Positions 50,562 to 59,463 of a stretch of 64,000 nucleotides of DNA are shown here, piece by piece. The notes under the pieces were generated by a model. It saw nothing but the letters and a program-made list of their open reading frames with translations. It was not told the DNA's origin and made no database searches. Source of the stretch: Betaproteobacteria bacterium Ga0077527 (GTDB taxonomy: Bacteria; Pseudomonadota; Gammaproteobacteria; Burkholderiales; SG8-41); the NCBI GenBank assembly GCA_001464815.1, contig LNDW01000022.1, forward strand, positions 1 through 64,000, in the 5' to 3' direction. Each line of letters starts with the position of its first letter. The stretch's first letter is position 1. The translations under genes and the position numbers were made by a program.

Positions 50562-50582
50562 GATCCATTATTAAAAATGATC
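50562..50582. promoter_or_regulatory. AT-rich imperfect dyad upstream of LysR/icd
   Basis: GATCCATTATTAAAAATGAT plus a final C is an imperfect dyad (outer GATC arms exact, 13 of 21 positions symmetric) in the 104-nt divergent spacer. It lies 30 nt before the LysR start, near a TATAGACTATAGGCTATGG run. A LysR autoregulatory site is plausible. Confidence 0.4.
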
Positions 50583-50612
50583 TTTTCTGATAAAACTTAT
50601 AGACTATAGGCT

Positions 50613-51614
50613 ATGGAAAAAAGGAAACGACTGCCGGTCACCCTGCACCAGTTGCGTGTGTTCGAGGCGGTGGCGCGCAACCTGTCCTTTACCCGTGCAG
50701 CCGACGAGCTGCATTTGTCGCAGCCGACGGTATCTGTCCAGGTCAGGCAACTCGCCGCGGCGGTGGGTATGCCGCTGTTCGAGCAGTTCGGCCGCCGCAT
50801 CCGCCTTACCGCGGCCGGAGCCGAACTGCTTGCCACGGCGCGAACGGTGTTCGACACCTGGGACCGCTTCGAAATGACAGTGGCCGACCTGCAGGGGTTG
50901 CGCAGAGGTGCGCTGCGGGTGTCCGCGGTGACCACCGCCACCTATTTCGTGCCGCGGCTGCTGGGGCCGTTCTCCGAGGCCTATCCCGGCATCGAACTGT
51001 CGCTGGAAGTGGCGCGGCGGGACGACATCGTGCAGCGCCTGATCGAGGGCCGTGACGACCTCTACATCATGGGCGTGCCGCCGACCGACCTCGAAATCCA
51101 CGCCCATCCGGTGCTGGACAACCCGCTGGTGATCGTGGCCCCGCGCGGGCACCGCCTCGCCGCGCGCCGCGCGCTGCCGCTGGAGGCGCTGGCGGAAGAG
51201 TCCTTCCTGGTGCGCGAACCCGGCTCCGGTACGCGCATGGCTTCGGAGCGCTATTTCCAGCGCCATGGTTTCAAGCCCAGGGTGCGCATGGCGCTGGGCA
51301 GCAACGAGGCGATCAAGCAGGCGGTCGCCGGCGGCTTTGGCGTCGCGGTGCTGTCGCTACATGCCCTTGCCATGGACGAGACACGTGGCAGTTTGGCGCT
51401 GCTCGACGTGCAGGGCTTTCCGATCGAGCGCAAGTGGTATGCGGTGCATCCCAAGGGCAGGCCGCTGTCCATCGTCGGCCGTACTTTCCTCGATTACCTC
51501 AAGGGCGAGTTTGGCCGTCTCACCGACGTCGCCACCCTGCTCTCCGAGTGGCGCGGCGTTGCAGCAAAGCCGGGCGGCCGCGGCAGGCGGCCGCGCCACC
51601 ACGGCGCGGGTTGA
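50613..51614 (+). CDS. LysR-family transcriptional regulator (CbbR-like)
   Basis: A 333-aa LysR protein: HTH with LHQLRVFEAVARNLSFTRAA and LSQPTVSVQVRQL, then a substrate-binding domain resembling CbbR/CysB-type regulators (VREPGSGTR). The basic C-terminal tail (PGGRGRRPRHHGAG) is unusual. It is divergent from icd and 133 nt upstream of the molybdenum hydroxylase-sox cluster on the same strand, so either could be its target. Confidence 0.9.
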   Translation: MEKRKRLPVTLHQLRVFEAVARNLSFTRAADELHLSQPTVSVQVRQLAAAVGMPLFEQFGRRIRLTAAGAELLATARTVFDTWDRFEMTVADLQGLRRGALRVSAVTTATYFVPRLLGPFSEAYPGIELSLEVARRDDIVQRLIEGRDDLYIMGVPPTDLEIHAHPVLDNPLVIVAPRGHRLAARRALPLEALAEESFLVREPGSGTRMASERYFQRHGFKPRVRMALGSNEAIKQAVAGGFGVAVLSLHALAMDETRGSLALLDVQGFPIERKWYAVHPKGRPLSIVGRTFLDYLKGEFGRLTDVATLLSEWRGVAAKPGGRGRRPRHHGAG

Positions 51615-51747
51615 CCCGGCACCGGCTGCGACTTACAGTCATGCCCGGCCCTTGCCCCGGCCAGGTGACTCCAGATCGCGTAACCCGGGTGCACTTCGTG
51701 CCTTCAAAATCCTGTTTATCCGTCCACCCACTGGTTGAGGAGAGCCC

Positions 51748-52245
51748 ATGTTCCAGTTGAATATCAACGGCCGCGTGCACAAGGTCGATGCCGAGCCGGA
51801 TACCCCGCTGCTGTGGGTGATCCGCGAGCAGGTGGGTCTGACCGGCACCAAGTACGGCTGTGGCGTCGCGCAGTGCGGCGCCTGCTCGATTCATCTGAAT
51901 GGCGAAGTGGTGCGTTCCTGCCTGCTGCCGGTGTCGGCGGTGAAACCGGGCGACCGCATCGTCACCATCGAGGGCCTGTCGCGCGACAGCTCGCACCCGG
52001 TGCAGAAAGCCTGGGCGGAGCTTGATGTGGCGCAATGCGGTTTCTGCCAGTCCGGCCAGGTGATGGCAGCGGCCGCGCTGCTGCGCAAAAAACCCAAGCC
52101 CACCGACAAGGATATTGACGAGGCGATGTCCAACATCTGCCGCTGCGGCACTTACCACCGCATCCGCGCCGCGATCCATCGCGCTGCCGGCACCAAAACC
52201 GCTGCTGCTGACGTCGCGACCGACGCCGGCAACACCACTGTCTGA
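51748..52245 (+). CDS. [2Fe-2S] subunit of a xanthine dehydrogenase-family hydroxylase
   Basis: A 165-aa iron-sulfur subunit. The plant-type ferredoxin cluster motif [15 protein letters not shown] and the second cluster CGFCQSGQ ... CRCGTYHRI are complete. It passes electrons from the molybdenum subunit. The size and two-subunit layout (no FAD subunit) match isoquinoline 1-oxidoreductase/aldehyde oxidase types. GGAGAGCCC precedes the ATG. It overlaps the next frame's first in-frame ATG. Confidence 0.9.
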   Translation: MFQLNINGRVHKVDAEPDTPLLWVIREQVGLTGTKYGCGVAQCGACSIHLNGEVVRSCLLPVSAVKPGDRIVTIEGLSRDSSHPVQKAWAELDVAQCGFCQSGQVMAAAALLRKKPKPTDKDIDEAMSNICRCGTYHRIRAAIHRAAGTKTAAADVATDAGNTTV

Positions 52246-52262
52246 TGCCGGAGGAGATGAAT

Positions 52263-54506
52263 ATGAAAAAAAGCATGGAAAACATCGGTAGCGGACAGGC
52301 ACAAAACCAGCCGGAGAACACCGCACGCCGCCAGTTCATGGTTGGTTCCGCCGCTGCCGGCGGCGGACTGGTGCTCGGCATGCATCTGCCTTTTGAGATC
52401 GCACCGGGCATCGCGCCGGCTGCTGCACAGGGCGCGGCAGCAAGTGAAATCAATCTCTGGGTGGTGGTGCGGCCTGACGAGACCTGCGTGATTCGCATCG
52501 CGCGCGCCGAGATGGGCCAGGGCACGCTGACCGGTCTCGCGCAACTGGTTGCCGAAGAACTGGAATGCGACTGGAGCAAGGTCGCCACCGAGCAGATCAC
52601 ACCCGGCCAGAACCTTGCGCGCAAGCGCGCCTGGGGCGACATGTCGACCTCCGGCAGCCGCGGCATCCGCCAGTCGCATGACTATGTGCGCCGTGGCGGC
52701 GCTGCCGCGCGGACCATGCTGCTGCAGGCGGCGGCCGAGGAGTGGAAGGTTCCGGTCGGTGAGCTGAGCGTTGCAAATGGTGTGATCACCCACGCCGGTT
52801 CCAACCGCAAAACCAGCTACGGCAAGGTCGCCACCGCGGCGTCGAAGCTGACCGCGCCCGATCCGAAGTCGATCACGCTGAAGCCGATCAAGGACTGGAA
52901 AATCGCCGGCAAGCCGCTGCGCCGCATCGACGGCACAATGAGCAAGCTGAACGGCAGCAAGGTCTATGCGATGGACGTCAAGCTGTCGGGCATGTTGCAT
53001 GCCACGGTCAGGGAATGCCCGGTGTTTGGCGGGCGTCTGGTCAGTTTTGATGACAGCAAGGTCAAGGGCATGCCTGGCGTCAAAAAGGTGTTTCGCCTCA
53101 ACGACATCACGGTCGCGGTGGTGGCCGACACTTGGTGGCGGGCGAAAAAAGCGATGGATGCGCTGCCGGTGGTCTGGGACGAAGGCCCCAATGCCAAGGT
53201 CACCAGCGCGTCGATCGACGCGCATCTGCGCACCGGACTGACTTCGGACGATGCCTTCGCCGACATCAATACCGGCGATGCGATCAAGGCCATCGCGGCA
53301 GCGCCGCGGAAAGTCGAGGCGGTCTATCGCGCGCCTTTCACTTCGCATACCACGATGGAGCCGATGAACTGCACGGTGCGGCTGACCGCGGACAAGGCCG
53401 AGCTGTGGATCCCGACACAGAGTGCCGAGGCTTCTATGGCGGTGTTGTCGAGCAGTTCCGGCATGCCGCTGGACAAGTGCGAGGTCTACGCCATGGATCT
53501 CGGTGGCGGTTTCGGCCGGCGCATCGGCAGCCAGGATGTCGTGCGCCAGGGCGTGGCGATCGCCAGGGAGTTTCCGGGCGTGCCGGTGAAAATGCTTTGG
53601 ACGCGCGAGGAAGACCAGGCACACGGCCTGTACCGGCCGATTGCGATGGCGCGTCTGTCAGCCGGCGTCGATGCGCAGGGCAAACTTGCCGGACTGCATG
53701 TCCGTGTCTCGGGTCAGTCGATCAACGCCTTCGCAAATCCGGCGGCGATCAAGGAGGGACGTGACCGCCGCCAGTTGCAGGGCCTGTGGGATACCCTCGA
53801 AGGTGATGCGCAGATCGGCTACACCCATTCCAATCTGCGTACCGAGTATGCGATGCGTAACACCCATTTGCCGGTGGGTCCGTGGCGCGGCGTCAACACC
53901 AACCAGAATGGCATTTTTCTGGAGTGCTTCATGGACGAGGTGGCGAAACTCGCCAACCGCGATCCGCTGGAATTCCGCCGCGAGCTGATGAGTGAGCGAC
54001 CGAAACACCTGGGCGTGCTCAATGCCGTGGCTGAAAAATCCGGCTGGGGCAAACCGCTGCCTAAGGGTGTGTTCCGTGGCATTGCCCAGTTCATGGGTTA
54101 TGGCAGCTACTCCGCGGCGGTGGCCGAGGTTTCTGTCAGCGGCAAGGGCGAGGTCAAGGTGCATCGCATGGTGTTTGCGCTGGACTGCGGCAACTATGTC
54201 AATCCGGACCAGGTGGCGGCGCAGATCGAGGGCTCGGTGGCCTATGGCATGACCACGCTGCACAGCGAGATTTCGGTCGATGCCGGGCGTGTGGTCGAAA
54301 CCAACTTCCACAATTTCCGTGTGATGAAAATCGCAGAAATGCCCAAGGTCGAAGTCGTCCTGCCGGTGACGGGTGACTTCTGGGGCGGTGTCGGCGAGCC
54401 GACGATCTGCGTGGTGGTGCCGGCGATCCTCAACGCAATCTTTGCCGCCACCGGCAAGCCGGTGCATAACCTGCCGCTTTCCAAGCAGGGGCTGACGCTG
54501 GTCTGA
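52263..54506 (+). CDS. Molybdopterin subunit of a xanthine dehydrogenase-family hydroxylase (IorB-like)
   Basis: About 747 aa. ATG 52263 fits best to the GGAGGAG ribosome binding site, although 52245 is open. A twin-arginine-type signal (RRQFMVGSAAAGGGLVLGM) implies export of the folded heterodimer. Mo-site motifs are MDLGGGFGRRIG and the catalytic Glu in GGVGEPTICVVV. It resembles isoquinoline 1-oxidoreductase beta subunit; the true substrate is unknown. It is followed after 7 nt by soxX, so it looks cotranscribed with sox genes, which is unusual. Confidence 0.88.
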   Translation: MKKSMENIGSGQAQNQPENTARRQFMVGSAAAGGGLVLGMHLPFEIAPGIAPAAAQGAAASEINLWVVVRPDETCVIRIARAEMGQGTLTGLAQLVAEELECDWSKVATEQITPGQNLARKRAWGDMSTSGSRGIRQSHDYVRRGGAAARTMLLQAAAEEWKVPVGELSVANGVITHAGSNRKTSYGKVATAASKLTAPDPKSITLKPIKDWKIAGKPLRRIDGTMSKLNGSKVYAMDVKLSGMLHATVRECPVFGGRLVSFDDSKVKGMPGVKKVFRLNDITVAVVADTWWRAKKAMDALPVVWDEGPNAKVTSASIDAHLRTGLTSDDAFADINTGDAIKAIAAAPRKVEAVYRAPFTSHTTMEPMNCTVRLTADKAELWIPTQSAEASMAVLSSSSGMPLDKCEVYAMDLGGGFGRRIGSQDVVRQGVAIAREFPGVPVKMLWTREEDQAHGLYRPIAMARLSAGVDAQGKLAGLHVRVSGQSINAFANPAAIKEGRDRRQLQGLWDTLEGDAQIGYTHSNLRTEYAMRNTHLPVGPWRGVNTNQNGIFLECFMDEVAKLANRDPLEFRRELMSERPKHLGVLNAVAEKSGWGKPLPKGVFRGIAQFMGYGSYSAAVAEVSVSGKGEVKVHRMVFALDCGNYVNPDQVAAQIEGSVAYGMTTLHSEISVDAGRVVETNFHNFRVMKIAEMPKVEVVLPVTGDFWGGVGEPTICVVVPAILNAIFAATGKPVHNLPLSKQGLTLV

Positions 54507-54513
54507 GATCCGC

Positions 54514-54963
54514 GTGCGGCTTGGCCTGGTTGTGTTGATGTGCGGAGTCGCGGCAGTGCAAGCTGTCGCGGCCGAGCCGGCTTTTCCACCGCTGGCGGCA
54601 TTCCGTATCGACGGCGATGCCATCCATGCGCCGCTGGCGGCGATTGCCGCTGATGTGCAGCGCGGCCGCGACATCGTTGCCAGCCGTGACGGCAATTGCC
54701 TGCTGTGTCATGCCATACCCGAAACCGGCGCCCGTTTCATGGGTGACATTGCGCTGCCGCTGAGTGGTGTCGGTGCGCGGCTCAGTGCCGCACAGCTGCG
54801 TTTGCGTGTGGTTGACCAGGCCAGGCTCAATCCCGATACGGTGATGCCGTCGTACTACAAGGTGGATGGATTACATCGTGTGGCGCCGGCTTTTCGCGGT
54901 CGGCCGATTCTGAGTGCGGCCCAGATTGAAGACGTCGTGGCCTTTCTGCAGACATTAAAATGA
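54514..54963 (+). CDS. soxX: Cytochrome c SoxX
   Basis: A 149-aa monohaem cytochrome starting at GTG, with a signal peptide (about residues 1-20), the haem motif CLLCH near residue 69 and the Met ligand in VMPSYYKVDG, a hallmark of SoxX. SoxXA couples thiosulfate oxidatively to the SoxY carrier Cys in the periplasm. Its stop overlaps the soxY ATG. Confidence 0.85.
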   Translation: MRLGLVVLMCGVAAVQAVAAEPAFPPLAAFRIDGDAIHAPLAAIAADVQRGRDIVASRDGNCLLCHAIPETGARFMGDIALPLSGVGARLSAAQLRLRVVDQARLNPDTVMPSYYKVDGLHRVAPAFRGRPILSAAQIEDVVAFLQTLK

Positions 54964-55412
54964 TGCTGATGATCCCGCGCCGACGTTTCCTGCTGGCCTG
55001 CACCGCGCTGGCTGCGGCGCCGCTGATTTCCCGGGCGCAGGGCGACCCGCGGCGGCAGGCGTTGTTGCGCGAGATCACCGGCGGGCCGCTGCCGTCAGCG
55101 GGCCGTGTGCTGGTCGATACACCACCGCTGGCAGACAACGGTCACTCGGTGCCGCTGCGCGTGGTGATCGACAGCCCGATGACCGCGGCTGAACGGGTGC
55201 GGCGCATCACCATCCTCGCCGAGCGCAATCCGCGCCCGATTGTGGCCAGCTATGTGCTGGGGCCGCTGTGCGCGCGCGCCGAAATCTCCACCCGAATCCG
55301 GCTCGCTGACATCCAGGAGGTGATCGCAGTGGCAGAGTTTTCCGACGGCAGCTGGTGGATGGGCGGCACACGCGTCATCGTCACTGAACTCGCCTGCCTG
55401 GAGGATGGCTGA
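54960..55412 (+). CDS. soxY: SoxY-like carrier protein with atypical C-terminus
   Basis: A 150-aa exported protein with twin-arginine signal RRRFLLACTALAAAPLI. The body (VPLRVVIDSPMTAAERVRRITILAERNPRPIVASY) is SoxY-like. Typical SoxY ends in the flexible GGCGG arm whose Cys carries the sulfur substrate. Here the end is VTELACLEDG, with a Cys five residues from the end but no Gly-rich arm. Either the substrate is attached differently or the carrier has another role. It overlaps soxX and soxZ. Confidence 0.75.
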   Translation: MMLMIPRRRFLLACTALAAAPLISRAQGDPRRQALLREITGGPLPSAGRVLVDTPPLADNGHSVPLRVVIDSPMTAAERVRRITILAERNPRPIVASYVLGPLCARAEISTRIRLADIQEVIAVAEFSDGSWWMGGTRVIVTELACLEDG

Positions 55413-55731
55413 AATGCTGGCGCGCATCCAGGTGCCTGCGCAGGCGAAACGCGGCGAGATCATCACCATCCGCATCGCAATCCAGCATCCGATGGAAACC
55501 GGTTACCGCCCCGACCATTTCGGGCGACGTATCCCGCGCAACGTGATCCACACCCTGGTGGTGCGTTTTGCCGGGGCCGAGGTGTTTCGTGCCGACATGG
55601 GCTCCGGTGTTTCGGCCAACCCCTTCCTGCAGTTCCATGTGCGCGCCGAGGCGGGTGGTGAATTCACCTTCGACTGGGTTGACGATACCGGCGCCAAAGG
55701 CAGCGAACGCGCAACGCTGAACGTGGTTTGA
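55405..55731 (+). CDS. soxZ: SoxZ
   Basis: A 108-aa cytoplasmic-looking protein with the SoxZ immunoglobulin-like fold pattern: ARIQVPAQAKRGEIITIRI, HPMETGYR, then FTFDWVDDTGAKG. SoxZ pairs with SoxY and is exported with it by the Tat signal of SoxY. Its start overlaps soxY by 8 nt and its stop overlaps soxA (TGATG). Confidence 0.87.
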   Translation: MAEMLARIQVPAQAKRGEIITIRIAIQHPMETGYRPDHFGRRIPRNVIHTLVVRFAGAEVFRADMGSGVSANPFLQFHVRAEAGGEFTFDWVDDTGAKGSERATLNVV

Positions 55732-56486
55732 TGCGCGCGTTGTGCATGCTGTTGCTGTGGCCGCTGCTGCTTGCCGCACAGACGCCGGCACCGCGTTCAG
55801 GCCTGGAGTTTGCGAGTGCTGATGTGCGTGCACTGCAGGCCGATGATTTCGCCAATCCCGGCATGTTGTGGGTGGCGCGCGGCGAAAAATTGTGGAACAC
55901 CCCGGCGGGGCGCAGCGCGACGAGCTGCGCTGGTTGTCATCGCGAAGCGCCGGTGTCGATGAAGGGTGTCGCCGCGCGTTATCCGCGCTTCGACCGCGAA
56001 GCAGGTGCGGTGCTCAATCTCGAGGCGCGCATCAAGCGCTGCCGCGAATCACGGCAGCAGGCCGAAGCGCTGCCCCACGAATCCGAGGATTTGCTGGCGT
56101 TGACGGCCTACGTCGCGCACCAGTCACGCGGCCAGAGCCTGGTCCCGGCGAAAGATGTGGCCAGCGTGGCGGCACGCGAGCGCGGCCGTGAGCAGTACTT
56201 CCGGCGTCAGGGCCAGATGAATCTGGCCTGCATGCATTGTCACGATCGTCTCGCAGGTCGCAAGCTGCTCAGCGATACCATCAGCGAAGGTCATGGCAAC
56301 GGTTATCCGGCGTACCGGCTGGAGTGGCAGGCGCTGGGTTCACTGCAGCGGCGGCTGCGCGCCTGCTTTACCGGCGTGCGCGCGGAAGCGCCGGCCTTCG
56401 GTGCACCCGAGTTGATTGAACTCGAGCTTTATCTGGTGCAGCGGGCGGGCCCGCTCAGGGTCGAGACGCCCGCAGTACGCCGATAG
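55731..56486 (+). CDS. soxA: Dihaem cytochrome SoxA
   Basis: A 251-aa cytochrome with signal peptide (about residues 1-18), two haem motifs CAGCH and CMHCH, and the active-site Cys haem ligand in RRLRACFTGVRAE, as in SoxA. With SoxX it forms the enzyme that loads thiosulfate on SoxYZ. No soxB or soxCD is in the window. An intrinsic terminator lies just downstream. Confidence 0.88.
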   Translation: MRALCMLLLWPLLLAAQTPAPRSGLEFASADVRALQADDFANPGMLWVARGEKLWNTPAGRSATSCAGCHREAPVSMKGVAARYPRFDREAGAVLNLEARIKRCRESRQQAEALPHESEDLLALTAYVAHQSRGQSLVPAKDVASVAARERGREQYFRRQGQMNLACMHCHDRLAGRKLLSDTISEGHGNGYPAYRLEWQALGSLQRRLRACFTGVRAEAPAFGAPELIELELYLVQRAGPLRVETPAVRR

Positions 56487-56526
56487 AATTATTCAATAAA
56501 AACAATAAGTTACATCAATTCAGGGG
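56487..56526. promoter_or_regulatory. IHF-like AT-rich motif between soxA and korB
   Basis: Positions 56500-56512 (AAACAATAAGTTA) match the IHF consensus with one mismatch, with the A/T run ATTATTCAATAAA to the left. It fills the convergent spacer and resembles the motifs at 4398 and 20381. Confidence 0.4.
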
Positions 56527-56529
56527 GCG

Positions 56530-56556
56530 ATCAACGCAGGCTGGCGTTGATTTTTT
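56530..56556 (+). terminator. Intrinsic terminator of the sox operon, inside the korB 3' end
   Basis: ATCAACGC pairs exactly with GCGTTGAT around a 6-nt loop, followed by a run of T (56551-56556). The sequence doubles as the last codons of korB on the minus strand. Confidence 0.75.
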
Positions 56557-57586
56557 CCAGCGCGGCATTGCCGGGGCAGAGCTCCTTCGCGCCAAGCTGG
56601 TTCAGCGGCGTATCAACAGTGTTGATGTGCTGGTGCATGTCCTCGGCCTGGGAGTCGAAATAGAGCAGGCCGGTGATGACCTCGCCGCGCGCGGCGTGTT
56701 CCTGCAGGTAGTTCATCACCTTGATGCGATCGGTGGCATCGTAATCCTCGGCGAGTTTTTTCAGGCGCAGCGCCGAGCCGTCATGCTGGTAGACGGTGAC
56801 GGATTCGCCCGGCGCGTAATCGGCGGTGATTTCCTCGCGGCCTTCAATGAAGTCGAGGCGGTTCACCGCTTCGTTGTGCTGGCGCACGTATTCGTAGGAC
56901 TTGGTCGAGCCGGCGTGGTTGTTGAAAGCCACGCAGGGCGAGACCACGTCAATGAAGGCCGAACCCTTGTGCTCGATCGCGCCCTTGATCAGCGGCACCA
57001 GCTGTTTCTTGTCGCCGGAGAAGCTGCGTGCGACATAGGTCGCACCGAGCAGCAGCGCCATGCCGATCAGGTCCAGCGGTTCGTCGGAATTGACCACGCC
57101 GCGTTTCGATTTCGAACCCTTGTCGGCGGTCGCCGAGAACTGGCCCTTGGTCAGGCCGTAGACCCCGTTGTTCTCGACGATGTAGACCATGTTTACACCG
57201 CGGCGCATGCAGTGGGCGAACTGGCCGATGCCGATCGAGGCCGAGTCGCCGTCACCGGAAACGCCGAGGTAGAGCAGGTCGCGGTTGGCGAGGTTGGCGC
57301 CGGTGAGCACCGACGGCATGCGGCCGTGCACGCTGTTGAAGCCGTGTGAATTGCCGAGGAAGTAGTCGGGGGTCTTCGATGAACAGCCGATGCCGGACAT
57401 CTTGGCGACACGGTGCGGCTGGATGTCGAGCTCCCAGCAGGCCTGGATGATCGAGGCCGAGATCGAATCGTGGCCGCAGCCCGCGCACAGCGTCGAGATC
57501 TTGCCCTCGTAGTCGCGCCGCGTGTAGCCGGCCTGGTTTTTCGACAGCGAGGGGTGGTGGAGTTTCGGTTTGGCGAGATAGGTCAT
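56531..57586 (-). CDS. korB: 2-oxoacid:ferredoxin oxidoreductase beta subunit (KorB)
   Basis: A 351-aa thiamine-diphosphate subunit. LCAGCGHDSISASIIQ, CSSKTPDYFLG and the ThDP/Mg motif GDGDSASIG ... IVENNGVYGLTKGQ are typical of 2-oxoglutarate-type enzymes. It works with KorA, encoded 10 nt upstream, to convert 2-oxoglutarate (inferred) and CoA to succinyl-CoA, CO2 and reduced ferredoxin. It is oxygen-sensitive in many organisms, so anaerobic or microaerobic life is suggested. Confidence 0.93.
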   Translation of the reverse strand: MTYLAKPKLHHPSLSKNQAGYTRRDYEGKISTLCAGCGHDSISASIIQACWELDIQPHRVAKMSGIGCSSKTPDYFLGNSHGFNSVHGRMPSVLTGANLANRDLLYLGVSGDGDSASIGIGQFAHCMRRGVNMVYIVENNGVYGLTKGQFSATADKGSKSKRGVVNSDEPLDLIGMALLLGATYVARSFSGDKKQLVPLIKGAIEHKGSAFIDVVSPCVAFNNHAGSTKSYEYVRQHNEAVNRLDFIEGREEITADYAPGESVTVYQHDGSALRLKKLAEDYDATDRIKVMNYLQEHAARGEVITGLLYFDSQAEDMHQHINTVDTPLNQLGAKELCPGNAALEKINASLR

Positions 57587-57596
57587 GGGGCCTCGA

Positions 57597-59432
57597 TCAG
57601 GATGCTTTTTTCAGCGGCACAACGCTGTGCGCGCCGAGGTGACTGGTGATCTGGTCGACAATGAAACGTGCGGTGATCGGTGTGCCGTCGTAGTGCAGGA
57701 TCGAAATCAGCTGCGCCGGATTGATCTTCGAGTCATTCACAAGCAGCGTGCGCAACTGCGCGTCGCGGTTCTGCTCGATGACAAAGGTGCCGGGGTGGGC
57801 GGCGACGAATTCATTGACCTGTTCCGGGAAGGGGAAGCCGCGCACTCGCAGCGCGTTGACATGGACGCCCTGTTCGGCAAGCACGTCCAGCGCCTCCAGC
57901 ATTGCCGGACTGGTCGACCCGTAGAAGATCGCGCCGTAACTGGCAGTTTTTGCCGAGGGGTAGAGCACCGGCTGCGGCAGCAGCGTCTTCGCGGTGTCGA
58001 ACTTGCGCATCAGCCGGGTCATGTTCTCGACATAGTCGGGGCCGGCTTCGGAATACATCGCGTAGCGGTTCTTGGTGGTGCCGCGGGTGAAGTAGCCGCC
58101 GCGGGTCGGGTGGGTGCCGGGCAGCGTGCGGTACGGGATGCCGTCGCCGTCAACTTCCATGTAGCGGCCGAAGTCGGTGCCGGCTTCCAGCTTCTCGTAG
58201 GTCATCAGCTTGCCGCGGTCGTATTGCTGGCCGTCTTTCCAGGTGAAGGGGCGGCACAGCCGGGTGTTCATGCCGATGTCGAGGTCGGTCATCACGAACA
58301 CCGGCGTCTGCAGGCGCTCGGCGAGGTCGAAAGCCTGTGCCGTCATTTCGTAGCACTCGGCCGGGTCTTCCGGGAACAGCAGCGGGTGCTTGGTGTCGCC
58401 GTGCGAGGCATAGGCGCAGGCCAGCACGTCGGACTGCTGGGTGCGCGTCGGCATGCCGGTCGAGGGGCCGCCGCGCTGTACATCGACCAGCACCACCGGT
58501 ATTTCGGCGAAGTAGGCCAGGCCGATGAACTCGGTCATCAGCGAGATGCCGGGGCCGGAAGTCGCGGTGAAAGCCCGTGCGCCGTTCCAGCCGGCACCGA
58601 TGGCGATGCCGATGGAGGCGAGTTCGTCCTCGCCCTGGATGATCGCGTATTTGTTCTTCCCGGTATCGGCGTCGGTGCGCAGCTTCTTGCAGTACGACAT
58701 GAAGGCTTCAGCCACCGACGACGACGGCGTGATCGGGTACCAGGCACAGACCGAGGCGCCGCCATAGACGGCACCCAGCGCCACCGCGCTGTTGCCGTCG
58801 GCAAAGATGCGGTCGCCGACATTGTCGGACTTGCTCACACGCAGGCCCAGCGGGCAGGACAGGTTCTTCAGAGCGTAGTCGCGGCCCAGGTGCAGCGCCT
58901 TGACGTTGGACTGCAGCAGCGCCTCCTTGCCCTTGTACTGCTCGGAGAACAGCTGTTCGATGACGGCGGGGTCGATTTCAAGCAGCGCGGAGAGGGCGCC
59001 GACATAAATGATGTTCTTGAACAGCTGGCGCTGCCGCGGGTCGGTATAGGTGGCATTGCAGATCTCGGTCAGCGGCATGCCGATGCGGGTGATATCCGGA
59101 CGGAACTTGCTGTCGGGCAGCGGTTTGGAATTGTCGTAGAACAGGTAACCCCCGGCCTCGATTTCCTTGAGGTCGTTGTCCCAGGTCTGCGGGTTCATCG
59201 CGACCATCAGGTCGACGCCGCCACGGCGGCCGAGGTAGCCATTCTCGGTGACCCGCACCTCGTACCAGGTCGGCAGGCCCTGGATGTTCGACGGAAAGAT
59301 GTTACGCGGGCTGACCGGCACGCCCATGCGCAGGATCGATCGTGCGAACAGTTCGTTGGCCGAGGCCGAGCCCGAGCCGTTGACGTTGGCGAACTTGATG
59401 ACGAAATCGTTGGTGGCAGTGATGGGTGTCAT
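57597..59432 (-). CDS. korA: 2-oxoacid:ferredoxin oxidoreductase, fused gamma-alpha subunit (KorA)
   Basis: A 611-aa fused subunit: the gamma domain first (NDFVIKFANVNGSGSASANELF, about residues 1-190), then the pyrimidine-binding alpha domain (AVALGAVYGGASVCAWYPITPSS, near residue 215; TSGPGISLMTEF). The GSG and YPITPSS motifs are family hallmarks. It follows the flavoprotein gene after a 150-nt spacer that contains an imperfect 30-nt inverted repeat. Confidence 0.93.
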   Translation of the reverse strand: MTPITATNDFVIKFANVNGSGSASANELFARSILRMGVPVSPRNIFPSNIQGLPTWYEVRVTENGYLGRRGGVDLMVAMNPQTWDNDLKEIEAGGYLFYDNSKPLPDSKFRPDITRIGMPLTEICNATYTDPRQRQLFKNIIYVGALSALLEIDPAVIEQLFSEQYKGKEALLQSNVKALHLGRDYALKNLSCPLGLRVSKSDNVGDRIFADGNSAVALGAVYGGASVCAWYPITPSSSVAEAFMSYCKKLRTDADTGKNKYAIIQGEDELASIGIAIGAGWNGARAFTATSGPGISLMTEFIGLAYFAEIPVVLVDVQRGGPSTGMPTRTQQSDVLACAYASHGDTKHPLLFPEDPAECYEMTAQAFDLAERLQTPVFVMTDLDIGMNTRLCRPFTWKDGQQYDRGKLMTYEKLEAGTDFGRYMEVDGDGIPYRTLPGTHPTRGGYFTRGTTKNRYAMYSEAGPDYVENMTRLMRKFDTAKTLLPQPVLYPSAKTASYGAIFYGSTSPAMLEALDVLAEQGVHVNALRVRGFPFPEQVNEFVAAHPGTFVIEQNRDAQLRTLLVNDSKINPAQLISILHYDGTPITARFIVDQITSHLGAHSVVPLKKAS

Positions 59433-59463
59433 GGAAATGGGTGATTGAAGTTCAAAACCTTTT

